The position numbers and the translations under genes are program-made. The notes under the pieces are model-generated. The model worked only from the letters and a program-made list of their open reading frames with translations, was not told where the DNA came from and did no database searches. Below, piece after piece: positions 14,301-29,300 of a stretch of DNA of 64,000 bases. The stretch covers positions 7,849,676-7,913,675 of the forward strand of contig CM049311.1 of assembly GCA_026874595.1 (NCBI GenBank), given 5' to 3'. Source of the stretch: Sipunculus nudus. Its lineage: Eukaryota > Annelida > Sipuncula > Golfingiida > Sipunculidae. The stretch's first letter is position 1; every line of letters begins with the position of its first letter.

Positions 14301-17300
14301 ATCATTTTCGTTCCAGGTATGAATAATCTGAAGGTCCTGGTTACACCTATACTTTTCACTTACTGTATTTTCATGCTCTGCTGAGCTTGAAAGGAAATTT
14401 TTTTTATTTGTTTTTAGGGTGAGAATCAGTACATAGAATCCATATGTCAGACCCTTTATTCAGTGAATGACATAATGAAGATCATCACACACCCTGAAGT
14501 AGACACCAACTTGAAGCGGCCATTCCTCAGGTACCTGCTCTGGGTCTACATCAATGTCGGGGGCAACCTCTTTGATGACCCGGCTGTGCTGGCATTACCA
14601 CAAACTAGGTCAGTGTGTATTCTGTTTTATAATCCTTTGTTTACACTCTCTGTTGTACATGAATGACAATGACATTATGGTACAGCAGAATACTTTTACC
14701 ATTTTGTTACAAGTTATCACACATGGCGTAAAACTAAATGTTTGAATTTACCTGCCTAGCCAGGCAAGTAACAACCAGCTTTTACATGCCTTACAGGAAG
14801 TTTTATTTGCCCTACAAAAAAATATGTTGTCACAGCCAGAAACAAAATGTGTTCCACATGACCATGTTGCATGTTTTATTGTATATTAGAGAATAAACAT
14901 GTTCAAATGTCAGCTTGATAATAATATTTGTCTTTAGTATATGTGCTGATAAACATACATCTAAGATAAAGGTATAGAGGTATTACCAATATGGTTTTAT
15001 ATCTCCAAGGAAGAAAATGGTGCATCGAACTTTACCAAAGATTCCAGTCTGGTGGTTATGTGGTTTATTTTGAACCCAATTGCCCAGTCAGGCAAGTAGG
15101 AGCTGATTTTGGGCTGCCAAACCACCAATTTTTACTTGCCCAAAGCAAGCAGTTAACCATAATTGTTAAGCCCTGCTACATACTGGTTCAGAGCAGTGGT
15201 TTTGCCAGATGTCAAGGGACTTTTTTGAGAGGATTTTTGAATACCTATATTCTCAACAACATTCATGTTTACTCAAACATTTATTTTGATATATTTTTTC
15301 TATAAATAGAATGTAATAGAAGTCAAGAATGAAAAGTGTTTATCTGGCTTAGCTCATTGGAAAATACTCTAATAATTCTATCATATAAATATTATTTGTC
15401 TTTAGTGTAATTAGTTTCTTTCTGTATCTTTAGTGTTTCTTGGCACAAAGAGATCATCAAAGAAACTAAGGAGCTAACAGAGTATGTAACAGCACACAGG
15501 GACACAGTGGCCAGAGATCTGAAACAAAGACCTCCCAAAAGGTTGGTGTCACACATATTAAGTGACCATGCATATGAACACATGTAATGAGACCAGTATC
15601 ACTGAGTATCTGTGCATAATTTTTAAACAGTTTATTCTAACTACAGAGTCATTTGAAAACATTTCATTTGAAAACATTCAATTTAAATGTCATTTGAAGG
15701 TCAAACTTTGCTTAAAAAGAAGTTTTTTTAAAAAAAAAAAAGATAATTCATATGTGTTCCTCTTCACTTTTGACCCTGGAGCTTTTTTGGTCACATGGTC
15801 AGACAAAATATCAGGAGAAATGCTCTTGTTGACTCGTGGCATAATGATTTAATGGAAACAAAATTAATGTATTGTCTGTTTCAATGGTTTACAAATTGTT
15901 TAAACATATTTGAGTTATCAATTCCTGTGTGACCCTTTTATAATTTTTTTGCATCAATCAAACAACAGTAATAGCTAAGATTTGCCATGAAGCTCAGAAG
16001 GTTTTCTAGAAGCTTATATGAAAAAATTTCTAGCTTCAGTAAGCTTTAATAATACCAAACTTTCAGTTGTTAAAACTAATTTCAGTGATGTCCCCAAGAC
16101 AAAGCCAGCTCAGATCAATGGAATGCTGCACTACTACTTTGATGCCTTGATGCCATTCTTGAAGGTAAGCTCAGTTTATGGATTGAATGATATATGGACA
16201 TGGAGCTATTATACTGCATATCATATAGATTTTCAAGATATATTTGAAAGTCCAGCTTTTACATGAACTTTGTTGTAGTTCATGTTAGTGATGACTTGTT
16301 ATTGATCAGCAAAAACTTTACAGGAATTAACTGGTCTGTGCAGTCATCATTTGCATAAAAACAGGACTTCAAAGAAGTCTTTTTGTTGGCTTTAAAAAAA
16401 GCTATAAAATCCTTACATTAGTTTATACAAGATCATAACGAAAGAAACCTATAACAAAGATGTAGACCCGTGGCTTTATAAAATCCATCAATAAGAGGAT
16501 ATTTAGAAGGTTATAAGAATTAAGATCCATATCCATTGTTATAGAAAAGCCAATCAAAATCAGATAAAAACAAGTCTAATTATTGAAGATAGTCTAATCA
16601 TATTTTACGTGTCTGACAACGAAGTAATGATACCTGTTAATTTTTTTCAATGGATGGATTGTCAAACTGAACAAACAAATTTTAAGTGCTTGAGCAGTCA
16701 GACTGAGGTCCTGATTATGGTATTTACCTTGTCCTCTTTTATTGTAGAGGTTTTACAAGAATTTTTTTAAAGATCCTTTTAATGGTATTTACTTTGTCCT
16801 GTCAAATTGTAGAGATTCTACAAGAAACTTTACTTCTTTGACCAACACACAGAACTGAACGGCATTGTTGACAAGCTGGCTGGAGCCTTTGTGGTATGTA
16901 AAGTTTATACATATTTGTCACATAATACACCTTGTATTTGTCACATGATATAGCTGGTACAGTGTCCAACAGTTCAAGTCCCTTCTAAGCACAGTCTGAG
17001 CTAATTAAGTTGAAATTAAAGATTGTTTACTAATACTATTTGCTATTTTAAATACTATATTATGAAAACTAACATAAAACAAGGGTAGCAGTCTTCTTTT
17101 CATTAGTTTGTACATTAATGTCTTGTTTACATTTCCAAATGGCCATGTTAAAAAAATCACTTTCATAAAAAGCATGCAAATTTTGTTGAGCAAGTCAGAT
17201 TACCTAGCAAGGCAAAAAGGCAGCATTTTTTCCATGCATAAAATAGCTAGCCTGGCTTCTTGTGAGAATGAATATAGTTATAATTTTTTGACAAAATCAG

Positions 17301-20300
17301 CTTCCAAAAAATAAACTGAGCATTTCTCAGGCATGAAAAGAATCAACTCTGACCACATTCGTTTTGTGAACAGTTTATTTACAGTGTATTTCCATCTGCT
17401 TCAGGACTTGGCTGTGGTTTTGAAACCTCTTTTGTGTAACAAGATACAGATGGACGTCCTTCAGCAGTGTGTCACTGCCCTGTTGATCCAGTCAAACCAA
17501 ACGCAAGAGGTGAGTGTACACTGCTTTACCCACAATGCAATTTGTTGAATTTTATATATTTTTTTGTATCTTTAAGTTCCTCTTTCTCCTATTTTCACCA
17601 GAATAGGTGACAATGCAATCTTTTGCTCATATGTTAATTATATAAAGTCCATGTTTTATCCTTCATATATTGCATGAATCATAGTCAGTTGCTAGTGCAT
17701 GGTCTCAGATAGTGTACACATGATAGCAGACTGTCACTGAGACTAATTGCCATTATAAACCTTGAACACCCTGCAGCACAGTCTTTAATGGATGTCAGGT
17801 ATTATGGTCAAACTGTATGTCCAGAGTTTAAAAAACTGTCTAATTGCAAGTGGTTAACTGTGTAAACGGCAGATATGTTTTGTGTCTAAGGGGAGTAACA
17901 TATCTATATTGCTCTGAAAAGTATATTATTAAAGGGGCCCAATCACTTATCTGACCTTAATAATAAAAGGTAATCCCTTGAAGCTTTTATAAAAATAGGC
18001 CAGAAAAGCTGATATTTCCACACACAGGCTGCACCACACACAACAAGGGCATCTAGCAGCAAGTCAGGAAAGCCAGAGCTTTGCAAATGGCGTTTTGCAA
18101 CAACTAACCTTTCTACCTCTGCATATATACAACTTACCACCTTAGGTTACATGTTTTTCTGGTCTCTCAACATTACTGTGTTAACCAAACAGTTAATATC
18201 TTGCTAAGTTTTTTGTGATATCTTTAGCAAATTTTCACAGTGGTCTCTTCAAAGGTGTAAAGGTGCTTTCATTTAGCTCGAATTTCGTTAAAAGCAGTTA
18301 TTTTTCCAAAGCTGTTTGTGGACTAAAGTTGCATAAAAGTAGACAATTTATGCATGTGTGTATTATTACCAGGCTCAACAGACATTTGCCAACAGGTTTA
18401 ACAGTGCCATATTCAAAGAAAATGTTGTCAGCAGAGCCAAAGAGGTAAATCTTTTAATTCTTTTGATGAAGCATGTCCTTTATTAAATTTGTATCAAGTT
18501 AAAGTAATTTCTTTTAATAAATTTAGGCTATCATGACCATGAAATATTTACCAGTTACTGTAATGAAAGATTGTTTATCAACCAAATGTATATTCGGATA
18601 AAAAGAAAGGTTCAGAGGTGATGATATTAAATTAAAAAAGGGAAGTTTGTATCAGGTTTGTAAAGTACACCATAAATATGCATGTCAAAAAAGGAAAATC
18701 AAATAATGCAGATGAGTATTCACAAAACTGGTATTTAGATGTCTTTGATTGATTTGACAAAATTGTGACCATTCTATTGTTTTTCAGTGTATATGCAGTT
18801 CTTGTTCAACTTTATCAGACCTTGATGGGGATAGAAATGAGAAGTACATTCCACAAACCAGGCATTTTCTCTGTCAGACTTTATGACCTTGGAAGGACTG
18901 GTGCTGTATTCTACAAGTGTGTTCAAGTCATTCTTTTTGCAGATATGCTTTGCAGCAAGGTGCAAACAATGGATGATGCTGTTAATATTACATTAACAAA
19001 AATAGGCCAGCATAAATCTCTTTATGTCAACACTACTCAGTTACTATTCCTTACTCACTTTGGTTTATCAGGATTATCTACAAGACCACCTACAGGAGGA
19101 GAAGCTGAACCAGGACCTGAACACATTCGCTGTCAACCTTCAGAAGCTTTACCAGGGTGCTAACACTGTCGAAGAACAGCTGGACCACAGCTCCTCAAGG
19201 AGTAAGTATTGACATGACAAACTTGGGTGTAGCCTAGTGGTTAAAAACATGTTACTGTGAAGTGGGTTGGTCTCAGTTTCTGACCCAGCTTGGGTCTGAA
19301 ATGCAAAACACTGAAGTCCCAATACAACCTTAGAAGTTTATTGGAATATCCTGACAAGACATGCATATATAGACTTGCATCCAGAAAGTTTCAGAAAGAA
19401 TAATAACATCATACTTGGTGCATGGCCACCTGCTTCCTGGTTCATGTTCCAGAAAGGATAGCCTCACTGGTTTGTCCAATTGTATTCAGGCTTTGTGAAA
19501 GTGATAATTATCATTTGATTGGAATACAGATCCATACCTCAAAGAATTTTAAAACCTTAAGTAACATGGTGAGAATTTTATTATAGTAAGCTGTATTAAT
19601 ATTAATTGCCTTTTGTAAAGTCCAATCAAAGTTACTGAATGGTAGCTTTGGGCTAATTTCCCCTCAGGAAGCTTTGATGCCATGCAATATTATTGTGAAA
19701 GTTCAACGTAATCACAGTAAGACTGGCATGAAAGTGATATATTAAATTCTGAGTTGAAAGTCCCAAGTTTCAGACCCTACCAGAAAACTGAAGGTAAATG
19801 CTGAAATATAAACAGGATATGAAAGATACACACTGATTTCTTAACAAAATGTTATGACTGTCATAACTTTCTCAACAGAATACTGGAATGAAGACTCGGA
19901 TATTGAGCTCCCCTTGGTAAGGAGTTTCAGAAACACCTAAAGTGCTTCATCAATTTACCTGTTTCCCTTTCTAATTGTTCTTACAGAATACTGGGATGAG
20001 GACTCAGATGTTGAGTTGCCCCTGGGTAAGGAGTTTCAGCAACACCTCAAGTGCTTCACTGATTCTTCTCCAACTGATGATCCCTACCATCCAGCCCTGA
20101 CTCTGGTAAAACAACTCAGGTAGGCAGGAATAAATTAGGATTCTGTAGTCAGTTATCATTTTAAAACAGCCCAGGGACCATGAATTATAAGTATCCAGTA
20201 AACACACTGTGAAAATAAAGTCTTTTGTGGAGATACTTCAACTGGAATATTACATTTGATCAAAGTACTAAGTATTTGACACAACAATGAATACTTTCTG

Positions 20301-23300
20301 TCACAGCTGACAAGATGAATTAGGCTTTTAAGAGTTTGATGTTGTGCCAGTCATATTAGTTAACTTAGAAACTGTGTATAGTAAGAGACTATTAAAGAGG
20401 TACAGATAGTTATAATGACTGAATCACAATATCAAAAGAATTAAAATTACATGTATTGAATTCCATTATTTCATAGGTTTTATTTGAAATCATTGTGATA
20501 CTTGTATGAAAGGTCATATTCTAAAACTTCTGTCATTTCATTCATTTATTGAATTTTATGTAAAACCTTGTTATTTCTTAAATGTTAATTTTTTTGTAAA
20601 AATAAAAACTTGTTTTGTCAAGTTACATTTCTTCAAGCAAGTAAATGTATTAATTTAAAGATTTATGGCACATAATTTTTTACTGAACATTGTATGTGCC
20701 CGGGTTGATATGATGTAAGTTCATTCAAGTTGTTCTGCCCTGCATCTATCTGCCCAAAACACCTAAGAAATTTTGTCATTCCTGGCATAAATGGAAATTC
20801 AAATAAAAGAAAAATAATCATTGAAAACCATGATATAATATTACAGTATATCAGCCACAAAACTAAAGTCAGCCCAGTGGCTGGACCCAGACCAGGAGGA
20901 GCTGGATGTGAGATGTCTCCAGCTGCTGAGAGCTCTGATACACAATCAGGAGAGGAGGCTGCCAGAGGACTGGAAATCTGACGCCAGAAGCCATGAAAAG
21001 TATAAAGTTATTAATGACATTGTTGGATAATTCATTTTAACATGTGGTGCCAGAAATTATAACCAGGATTGGAAATCTGACTCCAAGGCCAAGAAAAGTA
21101 TAAAGACATGGTTGAATAAAATAGCATTACCCAGTAATTGAATCTTGTGCTGACAGGAATCATACCTGTAGGAATATTTATAGAACTTTGTACTTTAGAA
21201 ATGAAACATAAGCTGCATTGTTAGGTATTTTTTTAATAAATTATGTCATACTTTTCATAAACAATTTGCTTTAGGTTGAGATAAGGCTGATTTTAGTGTA
21301 ATTTGATGTTTCCAGGTAATTGTAATTCCAGGTAAAAAGTATCTTGAATAAATTCATTGCTGTGAATTACATTCAAAAGAGATGGCTAGTTTTAGTGTAA
21401 CTGAATATATTTTAGAGAACTGAAGCCTATTCAGGACATACAAGATTTCTTGAATAAACATGATGCAATGAGTGACATTCTTCCACTCATCTCCCGCCCT
21501 CAAGAAAACATCGTTCAGGAAGTCTTGGCGTTCATGTCAGTCATGTTGTTTAATGGCAGCTCATCTTCACAGGTAAGTCAGCCATGACTTTTACTGAGTA
21601 ATTTAATCATAATTTCTAAAATTGTCTGGGAATTCATCTATGTATTTGAACTAAAGTAAAAACTATTTGTTTTGAAAGGTTTGAAAATGGTTGTAAGATT
21701 ACACAAATACCTAGGCCATTTGTACATTGATAAATAAATATATATGCCTCACATTTCATATGGTCAATCCATGGATTGGAAATAGGGCAAAACATTTTAA
21801 CTTTGTCATCTATTTGACAGCAGGAATGCCCAGTTCAACTGTGTAAACTATCATTTAAATTGGAAAAATTATTTCACCTGAAAACCTTTGTGGCAAAGAT
21901 GAATTATTACATATGATTCAAACTGAAATATGCTGTACTTGCTTAATTTAAATTGTAAGTTGTAAACTGTATATTCCTCTGTTCCAGGACTCCTTGATAA
22001 AGTATTTCAAGGGAACAAGAGATGAGATGTTCTTTTTTGTTATCAGAGATCACTTTGCCTCATCAGCCTCAGAAACTAAAGAGAGGTCAGTATCAGATCT
22101 CCATAATTTTAACTACATATAGTTTATAATCAACATAAATTTGACAACAAACACGACATATCAGGGGTGTACAGTTTTCAGAATTTACCAATATATCTAT
22201 CATGGCAGATGAACTTATACCTTAATTGATGCCCATAATGTAGGACCAGGCATCAACTCCCACCAAATTGGTACTATTTTTAGCTCAGCTGACTGTAAGT
22301 CATCTGAGCTATAGCATCACTTTTTGTCCGACTGCCATCCGGCCGTCTGTCCGTTAACAAGGCACAAATCATAACCACTGGACCTGGAATCTTCTAACTG
22401 TACATCCAGAGAGGTCCATGAAAAATCTCCTTGGAACCTTGAATTAGGTCTCTGTTTCCCATATTCTTCAAGCTATGGGGCTCCGAAGTACCCCCCAGAA
22501 TAATGGAAAATTTGATACAAAAGCTCAAATATCTGAACAACTAATGCATTGATCACCATGATTCTTTGCATGAATATTGATCATGAGATGTGTCATAACT
22601 TCCCTTAGACTGCTGGTGCCACCTATATTTTTTCCAATTTTTACGAGATTTTTTCTCTTTTTTTCAGACCTGAAATGAAACTGTCATCTGTTAACAGGGC
22701 ACAAATCGTAACCACTGGACCTGGAATCTTCAAACTCAATATCCAGGGAGGTCCATGAAAAATCTCCTTGAAAACCTGAAATTAGGTCTCTGTTCCCCAT
22801 ATTCATCTAGCTATGGGGCTCCGAAGTACCCCCAGAATAATGCAAAATTTGATACAAAAGCTCAAGTATCTGAATAACCACTGCATTGATCACCATGATT
22901 CTTTGCATGAATATTGATCATGGGATGTTCCATCACTTCTTGCAGACTGCTGGTGCCACCTGTATTTTTTCAAATTTTTTACAATTTTTTTTCTTTTTTT
23001 CAAACCTCAGTGAAACTGTCATCTGTTAAAAGGGTACAAAATGTAACCACTGGACCTGGAATCTTCAAACTTAATATCCATGGAGGTGCATGAAAAATCT
23101 CCTTGAAAACCTGAAATTAGGTCTCTGTTACCAATATCCTTGGAGCTACGGGGCTCCGAAGTACCCCCAGAATAATGCAAATTTGATACAAAAGCTCAAG
23201 TATCTGAATAAATACTGCAGTGATCACCATGATTCTTTGAATGAATATTGATCATGGGATGTTCCATCAGTTCCTGCAAACTGGTGGCGCCTCCTGTATT

Positions 23301-26300
23301 TTTTTCCAAATTTTACAAATTTTTTTCTTTATTTTTGAGACTTTTAATGAAGCTGTCATCTGTTAACAGGGCACAAATCTTAACCGCTGGACCTAGATTC
23401 TTCTAACTTGACATCAAGGGAAGTTAATGAAAAGTCTCTGTGAAAACATGAAATTAGGTCTCTGTTACCCATATCCTTCGTAGTAATTACTCCTCAGAAT
23501 AATTAAAAATTTGATACAAAAGCTCGGGTATCTGACTAACTAATGCATTGATCTCCATGATTCTTTGCAGGCACATTGATCATGGAGTGTTCCATCAGTT
23601 CCTGCAAACTGGTGGCGCCACCTGTATTTTTTAAATTTTATGAGACCTTCATATGAAGTGGTCATCTGTTAACATGGAACAAACTGTAACTGCTGAACCT
23701 AGAATCTTCTTACTTGACATCCAGGGAGACTAATGGAAAAATCTCCTTTGAAACCTGACATTAGGTTTCTGTTACCCATATTCTCCGAGCTATAGGGCTC
23801 ATAAATACCCCCAAGAATAATTTAAAATTTGATACAAACAAAAGCTCCAGTTTCTGAATAACTAATGCCTTGATAGCCATGATTCTTTGGATATATATTG
23901 ATCATGGAGTGTTTCATCAGTTCCTGCAGACAGGTGACACTACCTGTATTTTTTTCAAATTTTTACGCATTTTTTTCTATTTATGAGGCCTTCAAATGAA
24001 GTTGTCATCCGTCCAAAAGCCCACTGAAACCCATTTCTAAGGACTCTTCACAAAATTTATGATTTAATGTTTGCACTCTGGCAGTCATTTTGCTCTTTGT
24101 TCATCATTCAGCTGAGCGTCATGGCCCATGGGCTACTTGTTATTTACTGCTACAGCAGATACAAAAGCTTTTAGTAGTTTTACTTTTGAATATTGCATAG
24201 AAAACATTGCAGTAAAGATGCAGAGGGACTATAAAGGTATTTCAACACCAATTACATTCAGATGAAACATCGGGCAATCCTGGGGCTTATTCACTGAAAT
24301 AATGTGAGAGACATTCTACAAAACAGAAGCCCTTTGTCATCCCTGATTATTCCTTGTGTAAATTTGCTTCAAACCACTAGGATTAAAGAAAAATTGAACA
24401 ATAGTCTATAAGCTTACATTTATTACAGTTCTTCAGTGAGAACTGAAGAAAATATGAAGATTCTATTGTACTCCATATATTAATGATTTAATATCTTATA
24501 CAATATGTGTTAAAAATTATGCATTTAATTCCCCTAAGATGTGAGGAGGACATAACAATATATTGTTCTCTTCTTTCCTTTTTGTTTTGGATGCAATATT
24601 TTATTTCACCTGAAAAACTTGCAGGCTTGTCCATTATTCATGAAATAGACACAAGAGTGGCTCACTGAATCGAGGTCTGTGAAAAGCATAACTGCGACAG
24701 ATGTGGAAGTGTGTGTATACTTAAAACTTGGGTTAATCTCCCTCTACAACATATTATTTCATTACCCTGTAACGGTGATTATTGTGATATTCTTTTTTAT
24801 TAGGAGGTTACTGTAGGAGGAGGACAGATGTTATAGTTAGAAATGTGTTTACTTAAAACTCACTTAATCTTTCTCAACGACATATTATTTCATTACCGTG
24901 TAACCGTGAATATTGTTGTAATATACTTTATTAGGAGGTTACTGTATGCTCAGTATGAGGCAGCACAAATAGAAGCCCGGGCTGAGGCAGAGACATGGAG
25001 GACAGGTGCTTTCACTCAACCAGTGGTGAGTCCTACAGTTTGTATTCATATATGACTTCCAAGTTTCAAAGTTGAGCCCATCTTAATTGCACTTTTTTTT
25101 ATATTTTTGATAATTATAATGTACTGTGTCATTTGAAAGCAAACGTTGGTATAAAGTGGTAACTTGACCATTAATATGAGGAAGCCCCATCCTGTCAATG
25201 AAAATAAAGGAAACTATTTTTCATGGTATAGCCAGCAGTTCATAAAAAAATAAATACCACTTGGCCCCTAGACATATTCAGAGAAGCAGCCTTCCATTTG
25301 ATGTTAGATATTATTGTAATTAAGATATTATGCTAAACATAAGTATGCACGTAATAATACTGTATAATGCTGTATGGATATTTTGAATAAAGCTATTGGT
25401 GTGAACAGTCTAAATTACATTAAATGAAAGCTCCTTCTCTAGTCCTGTGTTTAGGTCATCTTTACCTTATTTTTCAAAACTGTGACACAGAGTAATCTCT
25501 GGAGAATCAAATATTTATAATGGCATCAAAAACAAGTAAAACTTCAGAAACAAAAACGGCTCTCCTAACAATGAATAAATCTCTAGGCGAATAAATCTCA
25601 AGCCTAGATTTGACATAAGCTTCCTTTAAAGGAAAGTGAGAAACGTTCTGGCACACAAGTAGAAGTGGTTCTAATCTATAAGCACTTGATGTAAGGTACC
25701 ATGTCATCACTAAATCCTGACACCTTTCTTCACATGAACATGGCTTGTACTTGAAATAATGAAGAATAGTGAAGCTGATGCAGTATTTGAATGTTGATTG
25801 TTACTGTGATATTTGTGTGTATATATATATACCTCACAAAATATAATTTTAATCTATTTTAGTGATAATTGAAATAATTTATAAATGCAGGCACAAACAG
25901 CAGGGTTCCTAGTCATCTTGGAAATCAGGGAAAACCTGGAAATTGCGATTTCCTTTTCCAGTCATGAAAAACATCAGGGAATTTTCAAAAAAAAACTTCC
26001 TGAACCCAGGGAAAAATGAGGGAATTTGATTGGCTCATAAAAGATGTATATAATGGTATATCATGTCTCATATTCAAATGGCAACTCCACAGCAGATCAG
26101 TCTGAAGAAGATAATGTTCCTTGAAATGTTAAATTCCATAATAGAAAATGTGGCATTGTTTTGATAAAATACATGGAACCCTGAGCACTAGTGATAACAT
26201 GACATCCATTAAAGAAACTCCAGATAATGAGGTCTAATTCAGTATTCTTATGATTTCTTCTGGCCTGCTGTGTTTATAATTAACATAGATGTGTGTGTGC

Positions 26301-29300
26301 TCTGTGTGTGTTTATGCATGAATATCCTTAATTTTCTAAAGTGTTATATGACGTGTGACATTCTCATTCCTCTTTTAAGGGACAGATTTTCCCCATTTTA
26401 CCTTTTAACTACAAACAAGTGTGACAGAGAGCACTCTCTTATCTTAACCTTGCAAAAGTCATCAGACTTGTACACCTGACAGGTAGTGTTGTATGACTGT
26501 TAAATTGTGGGATTAGGGTGACTATTGTGTTTTAGGTCCTTTCACCATTCTTTCTTGGTGTGATATCACTCCTTTAAAATCTTGCAGACTTGGCATTAAT
26601 CAGTCTTGCTAGAATTAAACCTGTTTTTCAGTTTTTGTATCAGAATTGAATATGTGAATGGGATTTATGAACTTATTCCTCTGAAGTAATCCTAGTACAT
26701 ATTGCAGTCTGTCTGGGCATCAGTTAATTGGGTATAACAAGTAATTGTTTTGGTTGGCAGTGTCAGTATGTCAGACATTAAGAAAACTAATATTGGCCCA
26801 GGTGGATTTGGTCATTGCTGATTTGTTGCTGATGCCATTGGCTGTTGTCATGAATTCTACAGTGAAAATTAATGCACTCTGTAACCAGACTTACAAATCA
26901 TAACAGGAAAGACTGAGTTCTATACACCTTCCTGGGTGACATACAAATTACAAACTGGAAATTCAATATTTTCCTAACCATCACATTTTAGAAGGTCAGA
27001 AAGATGGACAACATTGTAATGATGCAGATGGAGACCATTAAGACCTCTCAGAACACTCTATCCACATACATTATGGAGAACGGACACAATGGGAGTTTGG
27101 AAAATGGCCTGGTCGAGCGGAAGAGGTCTAGCATAAAGACTGGTCAGGTAGCACCTGTAAGTAACTATCAAGTTAGGGATACATCCTTATAAATTTCATA
27201 ACTATAAATACAGTAGAACCTCCAAGTCATGGACAATAATATGACCTGGGTTATTGTCTTTATACAAGAGGTGTCCATATTATCAAAGTTTCGGACCTCA
27301 GAATCTGCTGTTCACAAGATTATCTCACACTTCAGCAATAGACATGTGCCCATTACAAAGAGATGCCCATTATGAGAGTTGCATGAGAGTGATAATTATT
27401 AAAAAGAATATGCTTCAGTTTAGTGTTGTAGGCAATAGGTTAGTGTTGTAGAGTGCTGCTGGATTACATATGTACATGACCTATGATAGGTTATGTTCTT
27501 ATATAGCATGAAAGTAAGGCACCTGAGTTTCATACAATTTTACAGCATTTTGCAAGTCACTGACTAAAAGAACCATCTGTCCAGCCAATGTACAGACCCA
27601 TGGTCATGCAGAGAAGTGTCTGATGTTCATTCTCACATGATGTTCATTCAAACATACTCAACATCCAATTAATTTTTACCTTCCATAAATTGGTCTGTAT
27701 GGCATCTGTTAAACTGCCATTTATAAATATCTAACTTCATTAATTTTAATTCCAGAATGTCATTTAATGCATCAAGATGTTATATTTTAAGTTTGCCTTT
27801 TGAAATTAATTAAATTATTATTATAATATGATTTGAAGAAAATTCCAACCTTGGCTTGTTTATAAATTTGTTCAGTCCACACTTAAGCTGGTTTTTGACT
27901 TTCTGTAGCATGATCTTTAAGTTTGTACAGCATGACCTGTACCTTTATACAGCATGACCTGTACCTTTATACAGCATGACCTGTACCTTTATACAGCATG
28001 ACCTGTACCTTTATACAGCATGACCTGTACCTTTATACAGCATGACCTGTACCTTTGTACGGCATGGATAAAATAAAGAAAAGTAAGATGCTGACCTATG
28101 TTTTGCATATATAACCAACATCAGTTTCCACAACCTCAAGGAAATATTTCTTGAAGTATTATGCGTTCCTTGCAATTTAAAGATTTAACCCTTTATTCTT
28201 TGCAGGCAGATGGTTTGGCCTCCCCTGATATTATTTTAGGCATGGACCCTGTTAAAAACATATTGCCAGCCCAAGTTGATGGTCATATTGCCCTTGTCCT
28301 GAAAGTTCTGGCACAGATGTGTGATGGACAATACAAACCATTACAGGTAAGACTGGTTTCCTTTTATGTTTTATGCAAAATTATATGCTCAGAAAGTGAT
28401 TTTAGCTTGCCATTGTGTGTAAAGTGCTTTTGTAGACCAAATGCTGATGAAAGACTTGATCATGAATTTTCCCATTAAGAGTTCATGGGGCAGCTGTAAT
28501 TTCCTTCACATTGGGGCCATACATGCCATCTAATTAGTTGCATGAAAGCTGTTTCTGTTCCAGTATCTGGTGATAAGCTTTTGTTCAGCATACCAAGTAT
28601 GCTTTCTGAAAAACTAATAACAGTGAAAATAATCCAATTGTGGTTTAAGAATGAAATATTTTAATATATGTTGCTGACCAAAGCCCAGTTTGTCCATAAC
28701 CAAGTTTGCCTTACTGCATAAGATTACATTTATATTAATGAAATCTATGGTTATTTGTTTAGAAAACAAATGTGTTACTCCATCTGATCCCATTCGAGTA
28801 TGAGTTGAATTGATCTGACTGTAGTGTTATTCTTTCAGGATGAAAGGTTTGGGCCATTCTGCAAATAAAATGTATTATAAATGGATTTTATAAAAACAAT
28901 ACCTATAGATTATTTTTTTTCATGGATTCACTTTATCCCACTATATATATCCACGTTTCAGTTTTTTTTTTAAGGGAAACTTGTAAACTTGGCTTTTATA
29001 ATTCCTTTCTCCTCAGGATTATTTGCGACACCAGCCAGACAACATCAAGACAGCAAACCTGGTGGCTGAAAGCACAAAATTCCTACAGTATTTCTACACA
29101 GACATCAACAATGGCACTGTGGATTTAGTGATACAACTCTTGTCTTCTCTGGTTGAGTTTGCCTCAGTAAGTTGACTGAAATATGAGTTTTGGAGTGAAA
29201 TTCTGTAAAAACAAAAACATAATGGGAATTACAGTAACTTTCAGGGTTAGCAGAATGACCATGTTGTAAGACATCAGGCCTACTACCCCTCAGCTATCAA

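Noticed and set aside
18765-19163. 132-codon open frame (+)
   Set aside because: It overlaps exon 19 in another frame and has no family resemblance; exon 19's frame is supported by phase continuity.
19224-19345. Functional tRNA gene
   Set aside because: The A box is present but the B box and cloverleaf pairing are degraded; a SINE remnant fits better.
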